A DNA stretch of 64,000 bases, from the NCBI GenBank assembly GCA_001566295.1, contig KQ964246.1, forward strand, positions 2,790,001-2,854,000. The letters are read 5' to 3'. Positions 10,918 through 21,087 of the stretch are shown piece after piece. The notes below the pieces were generated by a model, which worked only from the letters and a program-made list of their open reading frames with translations, did no database searches and was not told the origin of the DNA. The translations under genes were made by a program, and so were the position numbers. The stretch comes from Microdochium bolleyi. Its lineage: Eukaryota; Ascomycota; Sordariomycetes; Xylariales; Microdochiaceae. Each line of letters starts with the position of its first letter. Position 1 is the first letter of the stretch.

Positions 10918-11667
10918 ATGCTTCCAACACCAAACACTTCTCACGTGCCGTATGAGCGGATATACGAGCCGGCAGAAGATTCTTTTCTGCTTTTAGACAC
11001 GCTGTCCTCAGAAAGTGAAAAGACATTCCTGCAAAGCCACTTCCACAATGGCCCCGCGCCTTTCGTCGTCGAGCTCGGCCCAGGCTCCGGAGTCGTCATC
11101 TCGTTCGTCAACGCCCACGCCGGCCTCATATTCGGCACCCCGGCCGTTTTGACAGCGGCGATCGACGTCAATGGCCACGCCTGCGTCGCTACTGCCGAGA
11201 CTGCCCGCAAAGCCAGCATCGAGCACAAAGCCACGGCTGGCAGATTCCTGGACCCGGTGCAGGGCAACCTCTCGGCGCCCCTCCGCAAGAACAGCGTGGA
11301 TGTGCTGATATTCAACCCGCCCTACGTCCCGACGCCGGAGCTACCCCGCCAGCCCGGACAGGAGGATCACGAGGTCATCGTGGACAAGGACAAGAAGCCT
11401 ACTTTTGACGACGACTCATACCTGCTGTCGCTGTCATATGCAGGCGGGCGGGATGGCATGGAGACAACGGACCGCTTCCTGGAAGATCTGCCGCACGTCT
11501 TGTCGCCTAGAGGCTGTTGCTATCTCCTCCTCTGTGCTCAGAACAAGCCAGAAGAGGTCAAGGAGCGGGTGCGTTCGTTTGGCGCGGAGTGGAAGGCCGA
11601 GACCGTGGGATCTAGTGGCAAGACTGCTGGGTGGGAGAAGCTGCAGGTTGTGAGGATATGGAGATGA
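10918..11667 (+). CDS. mtq2: MTQ2, eRF1 glutamine methyltransferase catalytic subunit
   Basis: Single exon, 249 residues, close to the usual 220-250 of the HemK2/N6AMT1 family. Residues 12-27 (YERIYEPAEDSFLLLD) are the conserved N-terminal motif; the SAM-binding loop is ELGPGSGV at residues 52-59; the catalytic NPPYVP motif is at 133-138; an acidic SAM ribose position is IDVN near residue 82-85. The family member Mtq2 works with the small activator Trm112 and methylates the glutamine of the GGQ motif of eRF1; no Trm112 gene lies nearby. A SYAGGRDG block after the NPPY motif is also typical. Convergent with smd1, about 500 bp apart. No introns, no oddities. Confidence 0.93.
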   Translation: MLPTPNTSHVPYERIYEPAEDSFLLLDTLSSESEKTFLQSHFHNGPAPFVVELGPGSGVVISFVNAHAGLIFGTPAVLTAAIDVNGHACVATAETARKASIEHKATAGRFLDPVQGNLSAPLRKNSVDVLIFNPPYVPTPELPRQPGQEDHEVIVDKDKKPTFDDDSYLLSLSYAGGRDGMETTDRFLEDLPHVLSPRGCCYLLLCAQNKPEEVKERVRSFGAEWKAETVGSSGKTAGWEKLQVVRIWR

Positions 11668-12176
11668 GCATGATGAAGAAGACGGTGTATAAGACAATGA
11701 ATCAATAGCCATCAGGCGGGGATTATCATGGCACGTTCCTGCCGCCTTCCAGAAGAGCAAGCAAGACTGATATGCAATATTGCAGCGTTTCTGTTACGCA
11801 AGACGAGTATATTTTCGGTCGTTCCTTATAGCATACATGGTATGGATTCAAGTCTTGCTCACCAGGCCTGTGAGCATGCAGAGTCAGACTCGAGATAAAA
11901 ATAAAAATATAGTGTCCGAGGGGTACGCCCAGATTGTGCCTAGAAACCAGGACACGTCTACACTGCAGGATATCGTGAGCATCTGCGCGATGTCTCTGGC
12001 CAGATTCGCACCAGCCGTAAAAGACAAATCGGACTTCCGGTCCTTCATAGATTGCCGGCACTACAACTCGTGCTCGTCCTCAAGTTGCGCTCAACTACAC
12101 CATGATAGCCTCCTCTTCGGCGAGCCCGTCTCCCCATCTGACTCAAGACACTCTCCCGGTCAAAAAGCCCCCCCAT
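11668..12176. other. Convergent 3' spacer mtq2 / smd1
   Basis: 509 bp between two convergent stop codons, presumably the two 3' untranslated regions. AT-rich near 11890-11915 (ATAAAAATAAAAATATAG), a plausible polyadenylation area for mtq2. No gene seen. Confidence 0.4.
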
Positions 12177-12986
12177 CTATGGCCGACCCCGGAAGCCGCC
12201 GCCGCCGCGACCACCGCCGCCCCGGCCACGACCTCTCCCCCTGCCCCTGGGCCCTCCGCGCCCGCCGGCCTTCTCGGCGACCTCCTTGCGGGGCTTGTTC
12301 TTGGGCTTGACGCTGTCGTCGATGAGCAGCGTGTCGAGCGGCAGGCTGTCGGGCAGGATGAAGTAGCGGATCATGGAGCCCCGGATGTTCATCGTGTCGA
12401 GCGTGATGGGGTCCTGGCCGCGGCTCGTCATCTTGACCGTCTTGAGCGCCGTGTTCATCTGCGGCGAGACAGAAGTGATTGTGCCGTGGACAATGGTGCC
12501 TGTATTTGGGGGGGAAAAGTCAGCTAGGAAGAGCGAAATTATATGATTTCGATGTTCTTGAGTTTGTGCGTTTCCTGGGGGTGCCTGGACTACACGGAAC
12601 CATAGTGGCCATCGTAGAGTCGAGGAGCCGCTGCACAACCGTTTGGGGGCAAGGGAATCCTGCCCGCTCGAGGAAGCACCTATCATCAAGTCCAGCACGT
12701 ACCATTCTTGAGCTCAATCGTCACCGTCTCGTTCGCGCACTTCATAAGAAACCTATGAGAAGAGTTTTGTCAGCATCATTTGCACACAGAGATTTTTCAT
12801 GTGGTTCAAGCCGTCCAGCGCTGCAGAGCCAGTCTGGAGAAACCAAGCGCAGAGAATACGCCCCGGGATATGCATCCGCGGGGAGTGGAGGGGCTGCGCG
12901 GGTTTCCTCCTTCTGGCCGCACGTGCGCTGGTGCTTGGCATTGAGACAGGCGGTGCGGGCGCGCGCTCTCACCTGACGAGCTTCAT
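12177..12986 (-). CDS. smd1: Small nuclear ribonucleoprotein Sm D1
   Basis: Three exons: 12986-12973 (14 nt, MKLVR minus one base), 12752-12703 and 12499-12177; 128 residues. Introns of 220 and 203 bp have donors GTGAGA and GTACGT, acceptors CATAG and TACAG, and branch sites GCTGAC. The protein carries Sm1 and Sm2 motifs (FLMKCANETVTIELKNGTIV, then NIRGSMIRYFILPDSLPLD) and a C-terminal Arg-Gly tail (residues about 101-128), the site of symmetric dimethylarginine in known Sm D1 proteins. It is part of the heptameric Sm ring of U1, U2, U4 and U5 snRNPs. The start is fixed by MKLVRFLMK, nearly invariant in the family. The tiny first exon means that ORF finders miss the N-terminus. Confidence 0.94.
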
Positions 12987-13782
12987 GGCGCCGGTTTGCG
13001 TGCTGTGATCAGAGCGAGCGCAAAAGACGATATGTTGTGTGGTCTCGGTCTTGGGTCGGTGAAGCGTGGGCGCGCGGTGCTCTCGTGTCCCTGCGTCTCT
13101 GTGTGCCGGTGGTTTCGGCGTAGGCCCTGGACGTTGTGGAGGCCGCGCGTGTCTGTTCCGGAAGCCAACGATGACGTGGGCTGATCGTGATGTCGCAATT
13201 GAGTGAGGATTATGTCGTCGCGGTATTCCGTTTAGACTATGCAGCTTGGCCGTCGAGCTTCCCAGACCGTCTGTCGCCGCGTCCCCAAATCCGCAAGGTG
13301 GGCCGTAATCGATAGCAAGGCTGAAGCCTGCTGCTTGTGTGCAGGTAGGTGGGTTGGCTGCGCACTCACTCCACCACCAACCCTCTCCCACTATGTGGAA
13401 GTCCCAAACCTTGCTTCGCATTACAGCATATCGTATAATGAGCCAGCGAAAGCAAGACAAGTAGAGAATTTGCAAGTTTCCGCAAAAAAATGGCTTCTTC
13501 TCGCGTCGGACACTGCTCAGAAGAAATTCAACGTATGGTCGCGGTGGATTTACAGCAAATGGCACAGCCTCACACTGAGTGCCCTTAGCGGAACTTCGTT
13601 TCTCATCTATATCGCGAGACGGGTTGGTATAGGGTGCAGACGGCTAAGTCTTAGAATGCTGTCGCTGATATAGTCGCCATATTCGGTCGATGTAACGGAA
13701 TTGCCTTCCTAAACATCATGACGATAATTAGAGGAGCGCCAGCTTCTCCTCCACGGCAGATCACAAAAGCCACACCACGGAC
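12987..13782. other. smd1 upstream region and pkr1 3' region
   Basis: 796 bp; both flanking genes are on the minus strand, so it holds the smd1 promoter and the pkr1 terminator. No convincing gene on either strand. Confidence 0.4.
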
Positions 13783-14256
13783 TCATCGATCCTTCTCCGT
13801 CTCATTCTCCGAAACCTTCTCCCACTCGTCCTCTGTGCTCACGCCAGACTTGATCCCTGCGCCCGTATCTCCCCGGTGCTTGAGCTCGCCGGCTCGCTTG
13901 GTGACCTCGACCTCGCTGCTTCCAGACGCCTTTTTAGGCTCCACTGCCTGGGTGAGCGCCTCGACTTCGGTATCACTGTCGTCTGTGGCACGCCGGGTCT
14001 CTCGGTCGGCCAGCGCCTTCTCCTGCTCCTCCTTGAGTTGCGCAGCCTTGAGCTCCACGGCGAACCAGTTGATCGCCCACCACAGGCCGCCACAAAGGAA
14101 CGAGAGTATGACAAAGTGTATGCTGTATGTGGCCACAAGTAGCACAAAGAAGACGAGCTGCAGAGCGGCGAATGTGGCGTTGGTCGCAATAAGCAGCGTG
14201 GGTGTAGGCCCTGGGGTGAAGATGGACTCCCAAAGCTGTTCGAAAAAGCTCGCCAT
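13783..14256 (-). CDS. pkr1: PKR1, V-ATPase assembly factor of the ER membrane
   Basis: Single exon, 157 residues, from the ATG at 14256 (context TACCATGGCG). N-terminus MASFFEQLWESIFTPGPTPT matches the conserved start of Pkr1, followed by two hydrophobic helices (about residues 20-43 and 47-66: LLIATNATFAALQLVFFVLL and IHFVILSFLCGGLWWAINWF), then a charged helix (ELKAAQLKEEQEKALADRE) and a disordered acidic tail. Yeast Pkr1 sits in the ER membrane and helps build the Vo sector of the vacuolar ATPase. The open frame extends upstream, but those codons lack the family pattern. Fungal members of about 120-160 residues are usual. yvc1, another vacuole-related gene, lies 4 kb away; I see no sign they are co-regulated. 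Confidence 0.9.
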   Translation of the reverse strand: MASFFEQLWESIFTPGPTPTLLIATNATFAALQLVFFVLLVATYSIHFVILSFLCGGLWWAINWFAVELKAAQLKEEQEKALADRETRRATDDSDTEVEALTQAVEPKKASGSSEVEVTKRAGELKHRGDTGAGIKSGVSTEDEWEKVSENETEKDR

Positions 14257-15421
14257 GGTAGAGAAGGCGAAGTGGTCGTGAGTCAAAGTACTTTTAAGAG
14301 TATCGTGCAAATGCACCTTGATAAATTGGAGAGCTCCGACGAAGGGAGAAGCTGCGTACAGCGACGCAAGCGGTGCGCTCGCGCAAGTTGGGAGGACCTG
14401 GGAGGAGGAGTCTAATATAGCCGATTGCGCGAACTGGGTTTGCGCGTTGAAGAACACGTGTGAAATCGCGCAATCCAGTCGCGCAGAACCCGAAAAGATC
14501 GATGTTGTCAAGAGTAGAGACTGGCGTGTTGTTGAGCTTGGCACAACTTTGAGGTTGAAGGGGTTGGTCGAGAGCGACACGTGGACGGATGCTTGCGCTA
14601 GGCGGCAATGCAGCGCGAGGACGATTCCAGGCCGCGCTAGAAGCTGAGGGGCACCGCTGTTGCTCGTCTGGGCACTTGAAGGGTCTAATTCGCGTGATGT
14701 TGACCTTTGCTGGTCTGCAGTCTCAGCAGCGGATCACGAGTGTTTGTGCGAGGTCGAGGGCAGGAATCGGCGCATGGAGCAGATTTTCTGAGAAGTGTGG
14801 AAGTCGTCTTGTTCGCAATGAAAGTCGAGGAAGCTTGGCATTAATTTTCGGAAGCAAGATCACAGCAACCGGACAAGTATGGAGAGCTCGAGTCTGGCAT
14901 CATGTGGCCAGTGAACGCGGCGTGGCCACCACTGAACGACGAGAATGCCCAGCGGCAAGGCGGGGGCACGCGGAGCCTTCCAGAGCGGATGGACCCTGGC
15001 TGCCTGACTGGTGGGGCAGGATCAACGACGGCCACAACCCCACGCTCCCTGTCGCGCATCAACTGCCACCAGGCTCTGGTCTTATCGACATCTGCAGTCG
15101 TTGGTCTGGGGCAAGGCAACCGCTTCTCACCAATATGCTCGCTTTGGCCGTCCCGCGCAGAAAGCTCATGCTGCCTGTCATGCTTGCCGATAGCTTGGCG
15201 TGAGCATTTTGCAGAGCACGCCAGCCCAGCACCTGCCCGCCCTGTTGCTGTCCACAGCTACATCTGTGGTACAACCACATCCATGGATGCCGGGCACCTC
15301 TTCCGTCGAGCACCGCTCTCAGCCTTTCTGCGATAGCCTCTACACCCCCGCCAGCTATCTGCATGTATCGCAACTTGACTTGACGCGCTGCGTCCTCATT
15401 GCAAAGCAGCCGCCGAATACC
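14257..15421. promoter_or_regulatory. Divergent upstream region pkr1 / F-box gene 1
   Basis: 1165 bp between divergent start codons; no gene, TATA box or repeat recognised. Confidence 0.4.
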
Positions 15422-18172
15422 ATGGCCACATCCGACATTGCTGCAGACGCCTCTACCAGATCGGCCGCGGGCGCCGTTGCTCCGGGGCCCGTTGTGCCAG
15501 GCTCCGTTGCAGGCGACACGTGCACAGATACAGACAGGCCGACAGCTTCGCAGAGTCTCGCCCTGCCCGTAATCCTCAAGCATCTCAAGGGCAAGGAGGC
15601 CGAATGGGACACGATATCACGCAGAGACGGACCTTTGGGTTTCTTGGACCTTCCCATTGACGTCCTAGGTCTCGTCGTTCGCGAAGTGAGTGACTGTCCT
15701 GATGCCGCGCAACAGCCTGTCACAATCTCGTGCTTACCATATCTCTTTGCCGAAGCAGGTCCACAGCCACAACGACTTGTTGTCTTTGGCACTAACCAAT
15801 TCTACACTATACAACCTCGCGATACCACTTATTTACTGCAACTTTGACATCGTCTGGCCAGATGATTCTTCAAGCTCCTCACCTTCCACGGGCGTGGATG
15901 CCTTGACATATGGCCTTGCTACCCTGTGTCTCGGCAGTCGTTTCGCCCAGAGGACGCGGTGGCTGCGCGGCTCTTCTCTTGCACAAGTTAAGCCTTCACG
16001 GAGATTGGCTAGCAACCAGTATGCGACCTATGTCCGCAAATTCTCGATTGGCAACGGCAAGGAGTCGGAAGTCGCCGAGTTCTCCGTAGGGCAGGACAGT
16101 GGCAAGATGTTAGGCACTCTTGTGGCTCTTGCGGTCGCTAAAATGGTCAACCTAGAGACTTTTGTATGGGACATGCCGACTGGTGTTCTATCTGATGTCT
16201 TTATGGCCCTTGCCTCTCTCCAAGACCACTACCCAGACGGACAGCACAAGCTCACTAAGATCTGGATCCGCTGGCACACTGAAATGAGCGCTCGACCAGC
16301 GTCTACTGTGTCATCCGGATATGTCGTGCCGAACGAGGGGGATATCCTCAACTTCTTCGCTGGAGTCACTCCACAACCCTCTAGCAGCACGAGTTCCAAC
16401 AATCTTCCTCTCCCGCCACATTTGCTGCCGAAGGAATCGCCATCTGCACAATACGCCGAATGCAAGGTGGAATATCCCACGTTCAGTATCCTGCCGGCTT
16501 TGGAAAGCCTGACCGTTCTGGACGTCACTGAAGTGGCGTACTTGGACGAGATTTCTCAGCTAATTGAGCGATCAAGATCGGTCATACGAGAGCTTCGGCT
16601 GGGCTTGGGATCTTCTGCGAGCGCACATGTAATCAACTGGCTGTGCGACGGTGACAAGTTCCATCAGGTCGACCTGGCTGCCGCGTGGCCAGGTGAGAGT
16701 CAAATAGGAGACAAGAGACTCGGAGGCGTGCTTGGAGTCGTCTTCGGAAGGATCTTCGACTTGAACACACAGCAATTCCTGCCCGGCTCCACAAGTACGG
16801 AACGTACTGAGAAGATTGATGACATGCGCACGGCCGTAGACACGACGCAAGCGTTACGCGAGATCGCGTCCCCAGAAGAGGAGGCTGGCGAACTTCTCCC
16901 ACCTGCCGATGATGAACCAGCGCCAACGGTGGAACGTTCAGACCACAGAAGCCTCTATGACGGCACAAGCCAACTCAGACTGCGACTCCGAGTGTTCGAG
17001 CTCGAGAAGCTTGCCATATCAGTTCAAATCTGCCAGAAAGCCATTGACTGGACATCACTGACAACTCTGACGATTCTGGATTGCACACAGCACGAGTCTC
17101 TCTGGCGGATGCTGCGAAAAACGTTCCAAGTCGAGCAAATGCCGGCTTCCGTTTCGAGCCGGCAGTACCCACTCTCCCTCAAGAACATTCATGTTGACAA
17201 TGTGTCCAGCTCGCTCATGACATTCTTGAAGGAGACTTTGGCACCAAACAGCTTGGAGAGTCTCTTCCTGCAAGCCCGTCGGACTTCCGGACAGCCTGCA
17301 GTACGACTTAGTGCGATCATGAAAGGGCCTATCAGAAGACACCGGTCGAGTCTAAGAAAGCTCCTTCTTGACAGCATCTATTTCCGAAGAGAACCGGTCA
17401 CCACGGGACTGGGGCGCTCGCACTGGGCCATGTCTAGTTCATGGGTATCATACCTCACGAGTGGTCGGATGACCAACCTGCGGGAGCTTTCGGTCTCATT
17501 TGATGCCAGAGCCTGGGTGAGCATGTCCATGCAGATGAACCAATTCGTATTACGTGCGGACTATAAGCTGACTTCTGCAAACAGCACCCCTTCCTGCGAG
17601 GATTTCCTAATATACCGGAACTACGGACTTTGCATGTTCTAGGCCTGCCCAGTCGCACAAACCAGGTTGTCCAAAAGGAGAAGGCGGTCCAGATAGCTGA
17701 TGTCCTGACTCTACGACCCGACTCTAAGCTCTGCTACTTCGGCATCGGCAATGCGTGCTTCGAGATCATGGAGGCCCACACAGAGAGGAACGCGCCGCCC
17801 GATATTGACCTTAGTGGCCACGTCGCGGCCAACGGAGTTATTGTTGTCGATCCAGGCACAGAGATCGACTCGTCGTTGACCAGCAGCTCCGAAAGTGAGA
17901 CGATCGCTGCCCCGCCGCCGCCTCCACCGCCGATCATTGAGATGGACGGCGTGATCCAGGAAAACCCGGACGACTGGTCGTCGCAGCACTCGTCCACGTT
18001 TGACTCTGACGCAGATTCGTGCCACGGCAGCGATGACACCACCAAGAAGCTGCAGCGATGGCTCTACCTGCACCAGATCCCATTCTGTGACGACAAGATA
18101 GACATCTTCAAAGCGAGACATGGGCGTCTGGGAGGCGCTGTTGAACCTACCACGCGTATCAGACTCAGGTGA
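15422..18172 (+). CDS. Large F-box protein with LRR-like body
   Basis: Three exons in frame: 15422-15685, 15759-17516, 17585-18172; 869 residues. Start ATG at 15422 (ATACCATGG). The first intron splits the F-box: ...GFLDLPIDVLGLVVRE joins VHSHNDLLSLALTNSTLYNL, residues about 73-108. The long middle has weakly repeated leucine-rich segments (LESLTVLDVTEV, LTTLTILDCTQH, MTNLRELSVSFD, IPELRTLHVLGLP) as in fungal F-box proteins that use LRRs to bind substrates. For the second intron I chose donor GTGAGC at 17517 rather than GTATTA at 17557 because it is closer to consensus and gives a 68-bp intron. The third exon carries a Pro run near 17913-17932 and an acidic stretch. F-box proteins link substrates to SCF ubiquitin ligases through Skp1; the substrate is unknown. 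Confidence 0.82.
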
Positions 18173-19593
18173 GGCCGGAGATCGATCCGGCTATGCTGCC
18201 GAGTGTTCGAGGATGTCTCGAGTGAAGTGTTGAGGTGTGATTGGCTTGCAATGATGGAAGAATGAACAACGCATCTGCAAGCCCCATGCCTTGATGCGTC
18301 GGCTCAGACGCGGTATCTATCGGGGAATAGCCAAAACAAAAAGAAGCCAGTTTCCGAGAGTTACATCCTTGCCAATCGGGCAGCAGTTCGCATTGAACCC
18401 CTGACCCACGGTGCCATGGCTCTGCAAGGGGAAAGTACTCCGTGACTTTGAGTGTGGTTTACTAGTTGACTGTTTTGGAGAGAGCGACCTCGGGAGGGGG
18501 GGTCGATGGAGCACGACACGACGCGAGATGCCAGCGCCGGGGTCCAGCCATCAGTGCCTGACGCTAGAGAGGTTGCGAGCCTGGGTCTACATGCGGGCTG
18601 GGATTGTGCTGCACTCGTGGCCGTTCCGACCACTTGGTTCAAATCAGAAGCGACAGGCCGGCAGCCGCGCTCACCGCAAGAGAGCCGGCCGAAGAGCGGG
18701 CAGCAGGGGGGTGTGGTGGTGCTGTGCTGGGTGCTTTACCGCTACTTTGCGTGCTGCGACGTGCAGATGGCAGGCGCAGGTGTGGTTGGTTGCGAGGGCG
18801 GGCTGGCGGAAGCTTTTCTAAGGTTTCTAGATGCACGCGCCCACCAGAGAGGCTCGCCTCTAGCGTGGCAGCTGCATGCAGGCAGGCCCTGTCTTACCCT
18901 CACCGATACTTTTGTCGCGACGAGTTGCGCCCGCCCCGGACACTGGACCGGAGCTTCAGACACAACCGCCCGTCGGGCGCAGAGCAGGCAAGGAGAAGGA
19001 GAAAAAGAACAGCGGCAGGCGGCACGCAGCACGCAGCACAGCTCAACGGTGTGCGTGCGCGGCTCGCCCATGGCCAACCACGGACTGCACACCCGGTTTT
19101 GGATCCGTCGCCACCGACCGCCGTGTCCTCGTTATAAGCCCTCCGCATCCACACCACCACCACCACCATCTCCCGCCTCTCCTTTTGACATATCGTCCTA
19201 AACTCTGTTTTGGCTTTTGTCTCTGCCGGCTGACGTGGTGGAAGGTTGTTTCCCTCCTTCGTTTCCTTGCCATTTCCGTCGTGTTCCTCTGCGCGTTCTG
19301 CATCACGTTTGCTCGACGGGAAATACAAAAAGCAAAGAAGGAGCGCCGCCCCCAGGACTTGTACTATAGGCGTCATCCCACCACTACGACATCCTGCGCT
19401 CCACCCCAACATCAGCTCTCACGCCTTGCGCCACGTGCCACTACATCGCGGTTGATACACAAGAGATCATTCTTGCATCAAGACCTGCGCCAGTCCGGGG
19501 CTTGTCCTTGTTCTGTCTCGCACGCTCGTTGAAAACATTCTTGGACAACGACAATAAAGACGACGACAACGATCAGCACTACTCTACACCACC
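18173..19593. promoter_or_regulatory. Region between the two F-box genes
   Basis: 1.4 kb. Holds the 3' region of the first F-box gene and the promoter of the second. CA- and CT-rich from about 19140 onward ((CCA)n near 19150-19170), a leader-like composition. A TATAAG lies at 19133. No gene supported. Confidence 0.45.
19133..19138 (+). promoter_or_regulatory. Possible TATA box of F-box gene 2
   Basis: TATAAG about 460 bp upstream of the ATG at 19594, directly before a CA/CT-rich leader. Would imply a 5' untranslated region of about 400 nt. Weak on its own. Confidence 0.3.
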
Positions 19594-21087
19594 ATGGACT
19601 CCTTGCCGACCGAGCTGCTGTGTTTCGTCTTCGCCCACTGCGATGCTGCTTCAGTGAGGGCCCTCCGCGCCGCGAGCCGCACCTTGGCCGAGGTCGGCTA
19701 CGACTTTGTGCTGGGTTCGGACTTCCGCGCGCTGCCCTGGAGGAATGACATCGACCGCCTCCACAACATTGCCCTACACGAGCGGCTCCGAGGCAAGCTC
19801 ACCTCCGTCTGCCTGTATCTCGGCGACCTGTCGCCGTACGACGCCCGGCATGCATCCCTGTACGTCACCTTTCCGTTCTGCGGAGCCACCAGTGGGCTGC
19901 CATCAACGTGGAGAACATGTAGGCACCATGCAGGGCTTCCTCACGAGGAAAGCCCTCTGCCGAATGTCTATACTTCGCGAGCAAGCCGTTGGCGATATGA
20001 GCAGTCTGCTGCAATCTGGCTGAGTTATGGCTGACCAAAATCTTGTAGTGCACATCACTTTCTGATGGATCCGGAGCAGCGCGTGCAGCTTCTCCAAGGC
20101 GCGTGGAGAGATCATAGCGAGTACGAGAAGCTCAGACATGCCGTGGGACCTTTGCATCTCAAAATGGACGATCTGCGGGAGGCATGCTCCGCACTGCCCA
20201 ACCTTCGAGACTTCGCGGTCAACTTCACGGAGTGCCCCTTCGACAATGAGGTGCTGGAGAAGGCATTCAATGAGCCGAACTGCCGGAAACTTGATTATCC
20301 CGAGGTATACCACAACCTTGATGCTGTCATTTTCGCCCTGCACGGGATCCAGCTTGCGTCCTTCAAGATCGACCGATTCCCGCTGGAGATGTTTGGTAAA
20401 GGCCCCCACCGGAAGCATTGGTTCTCACACGCACAGTCATTTGCTTCCTTGAACACGCTACATCTCACCTTGGACCCGTCAAAGCTACAAGGACCCAGCG
20501 TCGCCTTCAGAGCAGTAAACGGCCTCGGCGGCTTCCTCCGCCTCGCCATCAACGTGAGCAACCTCAAGATCGCCTTCCATCCGTACGCTCGGGGCAGCAC
20601 CAAGTCCAAGTTCGCACTCTCCTTCCGGGAGTGCCTCGACGGTACCGTCTTCCCGAACCTCACAAACCTCATCCTGGAGGGCATGTCGTGCGACGAGGAC
20701 GACCTCAAGGACTTCCTCACCCGCCACGGCAAGACACTGACGCACCTGCGCCTCGGTGGCCGCGGCCTCGCGATGCCCTGGGAGGCGTCCAACGGCGGCG
20801 TCCACCTGTATGAGGGAAACTTCCGCTCCCTCTTTTCTGGTCTGCACCAGCGCTTGCCCAAGCTCGAGCGGCTGCACCTCGAGGGCCTGCTCGAGTGCGA
20901 GCACCGGGACCTGCCCTCGCACGAGATGTACAACTTCTACCCGCTCACGAACGAGGACTGGGAGGACGTGCCCCAGCCAGGGTGGGTGCGTCCGGGCCGC
21001 CGCGTCGTCAGCTGCTCGCCGTTTGAGCAGTTTGTGAAGATGGGAGGGCCATACCCCGGGGACTCCCTGCTGCAGCAGAACTTCTGA
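19594..21087 (+). CDS. F-box protein of a filamentous-fungal family
   Basis: Two exons, 19594-19859 and 20049-21087, 434 residues. The F-box is at the very N-terminus (MDSLPTELLCFVFAHCDAAS, then VRALRAASRTLAEVG). Exon 1 ends at a GTACGT donor at 19860; the acceptor TTGTAG ends at 20048. The joint reads YDARHAS-L-AHHFLMDPEQ, in keeping with related fungal proteins as I remember them, where RHAS is followed within a few residues by a DPE motif. The 189-bp intron is longer than most here. The C-terminal part has LRR-like elements (LTNLILEGMSCDEDDL, LTHLRLGGRGLAMPW, LERLHLEGLLECEH). Likely a substrate adaptor of an SCF ubiquitin ligase; the target is unknown. It does not look like a recent copy of the F-box gene upstream. 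Confidence 0.83.

Noticed and set aside
12500..12702. Possible box C/D snoRNA in smd1 intron 2 (TTGATGA near the donor, CTGA near the acceptor)
   Set aside because: The C box lacks the required purine, the spacing of about 165 nt is too long, and the CTGA is better explained as the branch point GCTGAC.
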